A DNA stretch of 64,000 nt from Symbiodinium natans (Eukaryota; Sar; Dinophyceae; Suessiales; Symbiodiniaceae): contig CAJNDS010002183.1 of NCBI GenBank assembly GCA_905221605.1, forward strand, positions 159,001 through 223,000, written 5' to 3'. Both the position numbers and the translations under genes were made by a program. Shown one piece after another: positions 11,701 through 21,336 of the stretch (its first letter is position 1; every line of letters starts with the position of its first letter). The notes under the pieces are model-generated. The model ran no database searches, was not told the origin of the DNA, and saw only the letters and a list, made by a program, of their open reading frames with translations.

Positions 11701-14700
11701 GGTTTAGGGTTTAGGGTTTAGGTAGAAGTTAATAAGGTATAAGATCAAAAAGCACAAAGCCCTAAAGCCTCCAGGCAGCGATAACGAAGAAAGTGAACTG
11801 GGCCGAGTACAATGCTGTGCTGAAGAAGCTCTCGGACCTCAGACAGTGCTCCGCATGCGAGACTCCACCGTGATTTTGCCGGAAAGCTAGGTGTAGGGGT
11901 TTAGCGGTTTAGGGGTTTAGGGGTTTAGGGGTTTAGGGTTTTAGGGGTTTAGGGGTTTAGGGGTTTAGGGTTCAGGGTTCAGGGTTTAGGGTTTGGGGTT
12001 CAGGGTTTAGGGCTTAGGAGAGTCTTACGAGAGGGCTTGCATCGTAAGCTTGATAAGCTCTGTTTTTGAGTTCCGGCCAAGGCTTGTAGTGATTAATTTC
12101 ATTACTGGTTGCGCAGGTGGCTTTAGCAAGTGCGGGTTCTGTCTATAAGGAGCCTCCGATGCCCCAAACCCTAAACCCTAAACCCTAAACCCCCTATAAC
12201 CCTATAACCCTATAACCCTATAACCCTATAACCCTATAACCCTATAACCCTATAACCCTATAAACCCTAACCCTAAACCCAGCTCGGTCCAGAGATGTCG
12301 GAAGCGTCCGCACACATTCTGTGTAGGTACGTGGATGGCATGGCTGAGTCGGTCTTCATCGGCCAGCGCGAAGCCTTGGAGTCCGAGTTCGCGAAGAAGG
12401 CCCAAGGGGGTGCTTCGGCGTACCAAGGGGCGGAAAGGGATTCTGGGAGGTTTGGACCCTAGACCCTAAAGCCTAAATCCCTAATCCCTAAACCCTAAAC
12501 CTCAAACCCTAAACCCTCAACCCTCAACCCTCAGCCCTAAACCCTAAACCCTAAACCCTAAACCCTAAACCCTAAACCCTAAACCCTAAACCCTAAACCC
12601 TAAACCCTAAACCCTAAACCCTAAACCCTTGTCAAAAGCCCCCGGGTCCCTCTTGAGTCTCCTCTGCTCAAAGAGAGGCCAACGCCGATTGGGTGGAGAA
12701 GTCGATGGGAGAGAAGGCGCACCGCGCTTGACCGGCTGTAGGGTTTAGGGTTTCGGGTTATACGGTTTAGGGTTTAGGGTTTAGGGTCCGGGGTTTAGGG
12801 TTTCGGGTTAAGGGTTAAGGGGTTCGGGTCCAGGGTTTAGGGTCTAGGGTTTAGGGCTTGGGTCTAGGGTCCACGGTTTAGGGTTTAGGGTTTAGGGTTT
12901 GCTGATGGTGCAACCCTGAAAACCCTTAAAAACCTAAATGCCCGAACGAACCCTCGAAACCCTAGAAACCCTTCAAAAGCCTGATAAGCCCTACAATACC
13001 CTAGCGCTGAACAAAAAACCTACAACACCCTAAGGCCTTTAAGAAGCCCTATGACACCCCAAGGCCCTGAAGAAAGCCCTATTAAGCCCTACTGTTCGCC
13101 AGCGGGAGGCTGACTTTGCAGACCTGAACGATGTCCGAGCCCGCCTGGAAAGGTGAACTGGGGGGTGGCCCGGGATGAGATGGGGGTTGAGGGTTTAGGG
13201 TTTGGGGTTCAGGGTTTAGGGTTTAGGGTTGGTTTAGGGTTACTTGGAGGTTCATGGTACTTCTTAACCAATGACAACTGTACATATATAACCCACTTAG
13301 AAGCCCCTTACGTGCCCTGACATGGTCTTGATTGGGTTAGAAGTACAGTTATAATTTGGTTGATAAGTACCATGAACCTCCAAGTGGGATGAACCTCCAA
13401 GTGGGGTCTTAGGGCCTTGTCTAAGGTTGGAATCATGGGCCCTTAGTATGGGTTCCTCCCCTTTGTTATAGGGATCCGGAGTATGGGCCCTCACTATAAT
13501 ATACAGGAGTATGGGCCCTCACTATAATATACAGTGAATGTAGTTTATGTAAGGAACTGTAGTGTATATAAGGGTTATCTCGCAAGGGACCCGAAGTAAG
13601 GGCGCATGCTGCATACTTGGAACCCCCTGACTTTGAGTGGGTCATGTTTGGGCTAGGGCCCCCACACCCCCAAAGCCTGTCAGGCTCGAAGTTCTGGTCT
13701 CGCACAATGACCAGAAGCATACCGCCAAGCTGCAGGCACGTGGCGAGTGCAGTAGCACCGCAGGATAAGGACCGCCCTAAACCCCAAACCCTAAACCCTA
13801 TACCCTAAACCCTAAACCCTAAACCCTAAACGCCCCGGCCCTACAGTAAACATCCAAAAGCCCCAAAGCGATGGACACCATGGCTTTGGGGTGTAGGCTT
13901 TGGTCGTTTAGGTTCAGGGTTTAGTCCACGAACAACTTGATGTCGACTCAGTTCGCATGTGCGTGCCTGCCCCCGCGATGCAGGCGATGCGAGAGGAATC
14001 TGCTTCCCAGAACAATGACATGTTTCAGCGCCAATCCGTGACCCTGGCAGCTTCGGGTTTGAGTTTCTGCAAGCCTTAGATCCCTATCACCCTAAGCCCG
14101 AAATCCTTGTTGCCAGGTGTTGATGAAAGAGGCCAACAGCACAATGACCTCCAGCAAACAGCAGTTTCAGGCCGGGTGCCTGCGCGCAAGTCACATCTCC
14201 CTCATCGGTTTAGGGTTTAGGGTTTAGGGCTTGGAGAAGAGCTTGCACCCAACGGCGTAAGCCCTCCACCCTAGGGTGTAGGCTGTAGGGTTAGGGTCTT
14301 GGGCTTGGGGCTGAGGGGTTCGACTCCAAAGCTCTACACAGGACATGAAGAACATGATCGAACGCCTACGCCTCAGATCAAGAGCTTGCTCCCGGCACGC
14401 GCGCTACAAAGCCTAAACCCACAAAACCTCCTGAACCGCCACCCCTCTCCCCACGAAAGAACTAAACCCCTCAACCCCCTAAATCCTAAACCCCAATAAA
14501 CCCTAAACCCCTTAAACCCGTTAAACCCTAGCCCCTGAATCCAAACTCCTTAACCCCTGAACCCCTAAAACCTTCGAAACCCTAAACCCTAAACCCTACA
14601 CCCTACACCCTAAACCCTAAACCCTAAACCCTAAACCTTAAACCCTAAACCCGAAGCCAAGGCCACGAGTCCCGCCTGAAGAGCGTGGACTCGTCCGTTG

Positions 14701-17700
14701 GAGAGCTCAGCAAGGCTGGGCGCACTGGCCGCCGGCAAGGTTTAGGGTTTAGGGTTGGGGGTTTGGGGTTTGGGGTTGGGGGTTTGGGGTTTGGGGTTTG
14801 GGGTTTGGGGTTTGGGGGTTGGGGGTTGGGGTTTGGGGTTATTAGGGGTATTAGGGTGATTAGGGTCATTAGGGTTATTGGGGTTATCAGGGTTGCTAGG
14901 GTTATTAGGGTTTTTTTGGGTTATTAGCGGTTGGGGCTTGGGGTTCGGGGTTTAGGGGATTCGGGTTTGGTGTCTAGGGTTTGGGGTTTCAGGGTTTAGG
15001 GTGATTTTTGGATTGGGTTTGGGATCTGGGGCTTAGGGTTTGGGCTTTTGGGGTTTGGGGTTTGGGGTCTAAGTAGGGATTGAGGTTTGGAGGTGTTTTG
15101 GGCCTTACAGCACTTTTCACAACACCAAACCCTGGAAAACAAAAACGACTCTCCTTTAGCCTGTGATTGAAATCTAACGTGTAGGGTTCAGAGATTCATG
15201 GTTAGTTCATGGTAAGGTTATAAAGTTTCGGGCTTTGGGGTTTAAGGGCGGTCTTAGGGTGTCAGAGCCTTGCGGTTTTGAAGTGTCAGGACTTTAGGAC
15301 GACGTCAGTTGTTGAAGATGTTGGGGTTTTAGGGTTTGGCACCTGTGCTGTTTGCGGCAGAGGGCTTAGGGGGCTTGAGGTTGTAGGAGTTTAGCTAGAA
15401 CCAGCATCCCGGAGTAAGAAGCCTTTGCAAATACTATCGGGGAAACTCTTCCCACAGAAAGCCCCTACACCCCTCAACTCCGTGGCCTAAACCCTAAATC
15501 CTAAACCCTAAAACCCTAAACCCTAAACCCTAAACCCTAACCCTAAACCCTAAACTCTAAACCCTAAACCCGAAGACACAGACATCCGTAGCCCCGACCC
15601 CTAAACCCTGAAGACTTCAGCCCTAAACCCCCTCAAGCCTACACTCTTGCCCCTGCACCCCCACACACCAGACCGCCCCAGACCCAAAATGCCTTTATAG
15701 CCTTAAAAAGCCCCAAAATGCCCTAAAAGGCGAAGAAGCCCCAAACTGCCTTTAAAGCCCCAAAAGCCCTCAACATGCCTCAAAAACCCTCGAAGCCCTC
15801 AAAGCCCTAAAGCCCTAGAAGCCCCAAAAGCCAGAAGCCGACCTCTGCACCCCAAACCCAAAACCCAAAACCCTGAACCCTGAACCCTGGACCCTTAGCC
15901 CTAAACCCTAAAACCCTAGACCCCAAACCCTAAACCCTAAACTCCCTAAACCCTAAAACCCAGCAGGCGCAGCACGAGCTCCAAGGACTTGCGCAGAAGG
16001 CGCTGCTCCCGCGGCTGGAGACTGCAGAGGCCCCGCCACAAGTTCCCCTTTCATGCTTGTGAGGGATTCGGGTTCCCAAAGAGCCCAATATTGCTTAATT
16101 AAGCAATATACCTTAAATCATATAGGGGTCCTGAATATGATTTAAGGAATATTCCTTAATTAAGCAATATTGGGCTCTTTGGGTTAGGGTTTAGGGCTTA
16201 GGGTTCAGGGTGATTTTTGGGATTTGGGTTTGGGGTTTTGGATTTAGGACTTTAGGCTTGGGTTTGCAGTTTGGGGTTCAGGGGTTGTGCAAGGGAATGT
16301 TCCTACGCATCTCTGGTAAGATACTTGCTCTTTTTGCCTTCTGCACTTGGTTCTGCAAGTGACCTGGAACGTGGGGCTTAGGGGCCACGCGGCCAGAAAA
16401 CACACCTCACCCAGCTGGTCCAACCGGGCGGTGGTTCGGCAAGCATCCTAGGCGGTTTTGCGGGCCCTTCCCTTGTTTTTTTCTTGGGTGGGTTACCGTT
16501 TGAAGGGGTTTTGGGGTTAACGGTTTTAGGTTCACTTTCTTTTTTGTTGGGGGGGGGGGAGGGGGTTGGGTCTAGGACCGTAAAGCACCCTGAAGGTTCA
16601 GGGTCTCAAGCCACGGCCCATGACCTTAAGTACGCCCGAAGCCCCATGCCCCCCAAATTCCCCCCCCCCCCCCCCAAGTATGCTGAACCCCAAATCCTCA
16701 TTAAACCCTAAACCCTAAACCCTAAACCCTCCAGGCCAGCCTTGTGCGCTTAGAGCGAGCAGACGGTGTGCAGCTCAGTCACCCGGATTCCTTCCTTTCG
16801 GGCCGTCTCGAAGGGTTTAGGGTTTTGGGTTTAGGGTTTAGGGTGTCTTAAACCCTTACACTTCGGGTTTGGGCAAGTTCTAAGCCTCCTTTTTTCTCAC
16901 TTTTCCACTACTGCTCACATTGCTACATGCTCCTCATCCCTGTTTTGCGCTTTGGCTCCCTCCTAAAACTCCGCTAAACCGTTTGTTCAAAGGCTTCCCA
17001 AACCCCTTCCTAAGAATGACCCAATAGTAGTTTAGGGCATTATTTGCGGGGGTTCTACTTTTTGGATCCTTCCCGGGGTCTGGGTTGCTGGGCGACCTCA
17101 AACCCTAAACCCTAAACCCTAAACCCCAAACCCCAAAGCCTAAACCCTAAACCCCAAACCCTAAAACCCTAAACCCTGAACCCCCAGACCCTCAACCCGC
17201 AGCGCCTTGCAGGTACCAACCGGGAGCAGGTCATCAAGCTGGAGTCGAAAGCCGAGGTCCCCGTTTTCTGGGCGAAGGGCCTGCTTGACTAGAACTGTAC
17301 TTATAGGGTTTAGGGTTAAGGGTTAAGGGTTTAGGGTTTAGGGTTTGGGGCCTGCCTGGAGGTTCTGGGTACTTAATTAACCAATTACAACCGTTGCAAA
17401 GAGAAGGGGGCTTAGGGGTCTGCTTTGTTGCAGCACTCCTCAGGATGGCATCTAAGCAGTGAGGGATTAGGGTTTGGGGTTGAGGGTTTAGGGTTTAGGG
17501 TTTCAGGGTTTAGGGTTTAGGGTTTCGGGTTTAGGGTGGTGGTGATGCAAAGGAATCCTGCAACTCCCTGAGCACTTTCGCAGCAACCAACGGGGCAATC
17601 CCGAGAACCAGCGCCTCGCGTGGCCAGCGCCGCAAGAACTCCAGCAGCCATCGACAAAAGCAACGATGGCGCAGGAAGCACCCTTTAGGGTTTAGGGTTT

Positions 17701-20054
17701 AGGGTTTGGGGTTTAGGGTTTAGGGTTTAGGGTTCAGGGTTTAGGGTTTAGGGTTTAGGGTTTAGGGGAACTCTGAGACTTAGACTCCTATTTCATCTAA
17801 ACCCTAAGCCCGAAACCCGAAACCCTAAACTCTTAAACCTTGAGCCGTGAACCCCACGGACGTCGGCCATCGTCCCCCTGGAACCTTAGCCAAAAAGCCC
17901 CCAAACGGCCATTCCTACTTGGAGGTTCATGGTACTTAAAAACCCAATAATATCTGTACTTGTACCCCGATTCTCTCCATATTAGGGCACTCAATAAGGG
18001 GCCTAAAAAGTGGGTTAGAGGTGCAGTTGTAATTGGTTATGAAGTGCCATGAACCTCCAAGTAGAGCCCCAAACCCTAATGCCCTCAACCCTCACGTCGA
18101 TGGCCTTCGCCCCAAATCCCTAAACCCTTGAACCCAAACCCTAAACCTAAAACCCTAAAACCCCTAAAACCCCTAACGCCCCCCTAAAACCCCCCTAAAA
18201 CCCCTAAAACCCCCAAAGCCCCTTAAAACCTTAAAGCCCCTAAAACCCCTAAAAGCCCTAAAACCCCTCAAAGCCCCTTACTGCAAAGCCCTTAAACCCC
18301 TAAAACCCCTACAGGCCCCTAGAACCCCTAAAGCCCCTAAAGCCCCTTAAACCCTTAATTCCTAAACCGTGGGAGGAGCTCAAAGGCGCCTTGGATCAGC
18401 GCTTTCGCGATCTCTCTCAGCAGGTCGCGCGGCTAGGGGATTTGGAGTTTAGTGCTTTTGCGTTTCGGGTTGGTAGGGCTCTTTCATGGCTTTATACACA
18501 TATGTGTATATATATAAGGGGTTAGTTCAAGTTCAGGTTTAGGGTTGTTTCGGGTTCATGGTTTGCAGGTCTTGTGGTTCATGGAGCGTGCGGGGTTGTT
18601 TCTTGGACTTATTTGGGCCACTTTGGGGTGTTTATGAAGGTTGTGAGGGTCTGTAGGGACCGTCTGCGGTTCAGTGTTTTGAGGGTTTTGGGGGGTTAAG
18701 GTTCGTTGCAAAACGGCCAAAGGGTGTTTCACTTTTGCCTCAGCGAGTTTGTGGACAGCTACACCCTAAACCCTGAACCCGAAAACCCCAAGACCCCAAA
18801 GCCCTAATCCCCAAGACCCTAAAGATCCAGAAGAAGTCACAATAAACATCAAGTTTTCACTAGCCTCTAACCCTAAAGCCTGAAACCCCAATCCCTAAAA
18901 CCCCAAGAGCCCTCTAAACCCTAAACCCTAAACCCTAAACCCTAAACCCTAAACCCTAACCCCTAAACCCTAAACCCTAAACCCTAAACCCTAAACCCTA
19001 AACCCTAAACCCTAAACCCCAAGAACCCTCAAGGCCCTGAAGCCCTTGCAGGGAGGTCACTTCAAGGAGCAGTTGGACTTTCTCATGCAGGTGCCCCCGC
19101 CTTGTACTTGCTCCAGAGCCTTTTCTGGTTGTTTTGGATTTTGGGTTTAGGGTTTAGGGTTTAGGGTTTAGGGTTTAGGGTTTAGGGTTTAGGGTTTAGG
19201 GTTTAGGGTTTTGTTTAGGGTTTAGGGTATCGGGTTCAGGGTTCAGGGTTCAGGGTTGAGGGTTTCGGGTTTAGGGTTCACGGGTTTGGGCTTTAGGGTT
19301 CACGGGATAGGGTGTAGGGGTCCAGGGCTTAGGGTGCGCATCCGCGACCGCACCACTCGAGACGCCGTTGCAGACGCTCCAGAGAATCATGGCACGCGAC
19401 GTTGAATCCTGAACCCTGATCCCCCAAAAGCCCTACAACACAAAGCCCTGAGCCCCAAATCCCCAAGCCCTAAGACCCAAAACCCGGAACATCTAACCCC
19501 CAAGCCAGAAACCCTAAGCCCGAAACCCTAAACCCTAAAAACCCCTAAACCCCCAAAACCCCTAAAACCCCCAGAACCCCAAAACCCCTGAAGCCCCTAA
19601 AACCTGTAAACCCCAACCCCTAAAACCCCTAAAACCCCTAAAGCCCCTAAAACCCCTAAAACCCCTAAAGCCCCTAAAAACCCCTAAACCCCTTAAAACC
19701 AGAAAACCCTTGAACCCTGAAACCCCAAAACCCTAATTTTTTTCCATTTGCAATTTCAAACTCTGAAGCCCTTCAACCCCCAGAAGCCCTGAACACTTTT
19801 GACCCCTAAACCCTAAACACTAAAACCCCTGAAGCCCCCAAAAACCTCAAAAACCCCAAATATCCCTAAAAACTCTAAAAACCCTAAAAACCCTAAAAAC
19901 CCTAAAAACCCTAAAAACCCTAAAAACCCTAAAAACCCTAAAACCCTCAAACCCCAAACCGTTAATTTTTCAATGTGCAGGCGACTGACATGTTGAAGCG
20001 CCGACTGAGGGAGGTGGCCAAGACTCAGACCGTCACTCAGCGGCAATCTGAGAG
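8759..20054 (+). CDS. Long coiled-coil protein, many tiny exons
   Basis: Exons solved in frame with AG acceptors: about 10892-10945, 11775-11869, 12327-12399, 12678-12716, 13109-13152, 13684-13735, 13984-14037, 14117-14170, 14342-14369, 14662-14714, 15967-16029, 16735-16765, 17213-17241, 18376-18423, 19052-19090, 19374-19391 and 19981-20054. From 11775 to 20054 they total 794 nt (about 264 codons) with matching phases throughout. Likely earlier exons are 8759-8830 (KKMFELQQELSTLQKRSLK), 9758-9820 (VDLRRALGLAFQEFENRIE) and 10398-10430 (FVVFGTRANSFR). The product is rich in E, K, Q, R, L and S with no membrane segment, e.g. TELQAAITKKVNWAEYN, REALESEFAKKANADWVEK, MIERLRHESRLKSVDSSV, LKRRLREVAKTQTVTQRQ. 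That suggests a cytoskeletal or flagellar rod protein, but no family is recognised. Donors are GC, GT or GA. Start, end and single-gene status are not proven. Confidence 0.7.
8831..8957. mobile_element. Inverted-repeat element inside the coiled-coil locus
   Basis: Left arm ATTACAGGGGCTAAAGGAGG is complementary, with small gaps, to the right arm CCTCCTTATGCCCTTTTACAG. The centre is a short run of ATATAGGGGTT units. It directly follows coding-like sequence (codons for HEARLQ), as expected of an introner. Confidence 0.65.
8958..9745. other. Non-coding spacer with short repeats
   Basis: No exon is supported. Two stretches, 9305-9345 and 9385-9430, share AATGTGGGGGG-type sequence preceded by GATTTTTAA or ATTCTTTAA, suggesting a small duplicated element. 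A minus-strand open frame over 9047-9535 has no recognisable domain, and its position fits intronic sequence. Confidence 0.4.
10946..11774 (+). mobile_element. Introner-type intron with exact 8-bp duplication and the octamer satellite
   Basis: The 8-mer CTCCAGGC occurs at 10940-10947 and again at 11769-11776. Removing 10946-11774 (GC...AG) joins GAG CTC CAG to GCA GCG ATA in frame (TELQ|AAITKK). This is the longest exact direct repeat I found flanking an intron with an exonic join, and reads as a target-site duplication that provides both splice sites. Confidence 0.75.
10968..11667. repeat. TTTGGGCC octamer satellite, about 700 bp
   Basis: About 85 units of TTTGGGCC with a few 7-bp slips (e.g. 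TTTGGCC) and one GC-rich interruption near 11352-11362. It is bounded by TTTAGGG on the left (10960s) and passes seamlessly into TTTAGGG repeats at 11668-11722. It therefore looks like a telomere-unit derivative that expanded. All three + frames are open across it (peptides of LWAFGPLG type); these are artefacts. It lies wholly inside intron 10946-11774. Confidence 0.97.
12190..12270. repeat. CCCTATAA octamer run
   Basis: About nine CCCTATAA units between ordinary CCCTAAA units, a locally homogenised variant. It lies in the 3' half of intron 11870-12326. Confidence 0.9.
13238..13386. mobile_element. Inverted-repeat element, family 1, nearly intact
   Basis: Ends ACTTGGAGGTTCATGGTAC (left) and GTACCATGAACCTCCAAGT (right) are perfect complements. 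The core is CCACTTAGAAGCCCCTTACG. It sits within intron 13153-13683 and has no ORF. Confidence 0.92.
16075..16183. mobile_element. Near-perfect palindromic element, about 49-bp inverted arms
   Basis: Starts CCCAAAGAGCCCAATATTGC and ends with its complement GCAATATTGGGCTCTTTGGG. The arms stay complementary for about 49 bp with few mismatches (through TTAATTAAG and CTTAAATCATAT) around a loop of about 10 bp (AGGGGTCCTG). It lies in intron 16030-16734 next to a TTTAGGG array. AT-rich arms unlike surrounding DNA suggest a separate MITE family. Confidence 0.9.
17584..17690 (+). other. Exon-like block open in all three frames, not placed in the gene model
   Basis: After a CGCAG acceptor at 17579-17583, about 100 nt are open in all three + frames (e.g. 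ATNGAIPRTSASRG, SNQRGNPENQRLAWP, QPTGQSREPAPRVASAA) and are followed directly by a TTTAGGG array. The in-frame join found for neighbouring exons (17241 to 18376) skips it, so it may be an alternative exon or simply unique intron sequence. Confidence 0.3.
17917..18064. mobile_element. Inverted-repeat element, family 1
   Basis: Left end TACTTGGAGGTTCATGGTAC, right end GCCATGAACCTCCAAGTAG. The core is AATAAGGGGCCTAAAAAGTGGG. A truncated left-half copy occurs at 17355-17400 (CTGGAGGTTCTGGGTACTTA). Confidence 0.9.
18150..18365. repeat. CCCCTAAAA variant array
   Basis: Runs of CCCCTAAAA and GCCCCTAAA units, a telomere derivative with an extra C and A. It lies immediately 5' of the exon at 18376. 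Confidence 0.85.
19530..19960. repeat. Long C-strand variant arrays (CCCCTAAAA, CCCTAAAAA)
   Basis: Variant units fill the 3' half of the intron before the exon at 19981: 19530-19700 CCCCTAAAA, 19865-19945 CCCTAAAAA. A short pyrimidine tract and TGCAG precede the exon. Confidence 0.85.
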
Positions 20055-20784
20055 GTTGAGCCCAAGCTAAACCCTGAACCCTAAACCCTAAACCCTAAAC
20101 CCTAAACCCTAAACCCTAAACCCGATTTTGGAGGTCCTCACAGAGAAATCATGCTGCGTATATTGGGGCGTGGGAAGGGTGCCCGTATTTTGGAGCCTTC
20201 ACGCCGGGCAGTTGCTAAGGAACTCAAATTATGTTACCACCACATGAAAAGAAGTATGTAGATAACATGTATACATATATATGTATATAGATATGTATTT
20301 CTCAATATGCGTAAACAGCCCTTGTTTTCCTCATGACCGTAGCTGAGACTTTGCGTAAGTTCCTAGACAGCAAGAAAGCTAAGGGCCCTTGTCCAGGTCC
20401 CTTTTTCCAGTATACAATACCAAGGCTGTAAACCGAGGATCAACGCGCAAGCCCTAAACCCTAGACCCTAGACCCTAAACCCTGAACCCTGAACCCTGAA
20501 CCGCAAGGCATGGGCCTTGGGGGGAACCACGGCTCCCCCATCTCCTCCTTATTTTATTTTTTATTTTTTTTTTTTTTTGGGGGGGGGGGGGGGTTAGGGT
20601 TTAGGGTTTAGGGTTGGGTGGGGTATCCTGGTAAAGCAGTGCCAGTCTGAGGGCTGAGGGTTTAGGGTTTAGGGTTTAGGGGTTAGGGTTACCCCACATC
20701 TTAAGCCCCGAACCCCTGAAACCCTAACTAAAGCCTGTAAACCCCAAACCTCTATAAACCGTGAACCGTGAAATGTTGAACCCT

Positions 20785-21020
20785 AAGCCCTAAGCCCTAA
20801 GCCCTAAGCCCTAAGCCCTAAGCCCTAAGCCCTAAGCCCTAAGCCCTAAGCCCTAAGCCCTAAGCCCTAGCCCTAAGCCTAAGCCCTAAGCCCTAAGCCC
20901 CTAAGCCCTAAGCCCTAAGCCCTAAAGCCCTAAAGCCCTAAGCCAGCCCTAAGTAAGCCAGCCTAAGCCCCCTAAGCCCTAAGCCCTAAGCCTAGCCCTA
21001 AGCCCTAAGCCTAAGCCCTA
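20785..21020. repeat. CCCTAAG heptamer array
   Basis: About 30 units of CCCTAAG, a one-base variant of the telomere heptamer, with a few insertions around 20940-20970. Confidence 0.95.
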
Positions 21021-21300
21021 AGCCCAAACCCCAAACCCCAAACCCCAAACCCCAAACCCCAACCCCAAACCCCAAACCCCAAACCCAAACCCCAAACCCA
21101 CAAACCCCAAACCCCAAACCCCAAACCCCAAAAAAACCCCCAAAACCCAAACCCCAAACCCCCCAAACCCCAAACCCCAAACCCCAACCCCAACCCCCAA
21201 ACCCCAAACCCCAAACCCCAAACCCCAAACCCCAAACCCCAAACCCCAAACCCCAAACCCCAAACCCCAAACCCCAAACCCCAAACCCAAACCCCAAACC
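21021..21300. repeat. CCCAAAC heptamer array
   Basis: About 38 units of CCCAAAC (TTTGGGG on the other strand) directly abut the CCCTAAG array and end in ordinary CCCTAAA at 21297. Three minus-strand open frames (GFGVWGLG repeats) are translations of the repeat. Confidence 0.95.
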
Positions 21301-21336
21301 CTAAACCCTAATCCCTAAACCCTAAACCCTAAGCAG

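Larger units (their letters stand above)
20055..21336. other. Intron-like stretch with homogenised telomere variants
   Basis: No exon is supported. It holds a C array (20065-20125), an AT-rich ATGTATACATATATATGTATAT-like patch (20262-20296), a poly-T then poly-G switch (20560-20592), a G array (20595-20690), the CCCTAAG block and the CCCAAAC block described separately. Confidence 0.6.

Noticed and set aside
21000-21297. Minus-strand GFGVWGLG-repeat proteins (also at 39488-39747)
   Set aside because: Translations of the CCCAAAC heptamer array.
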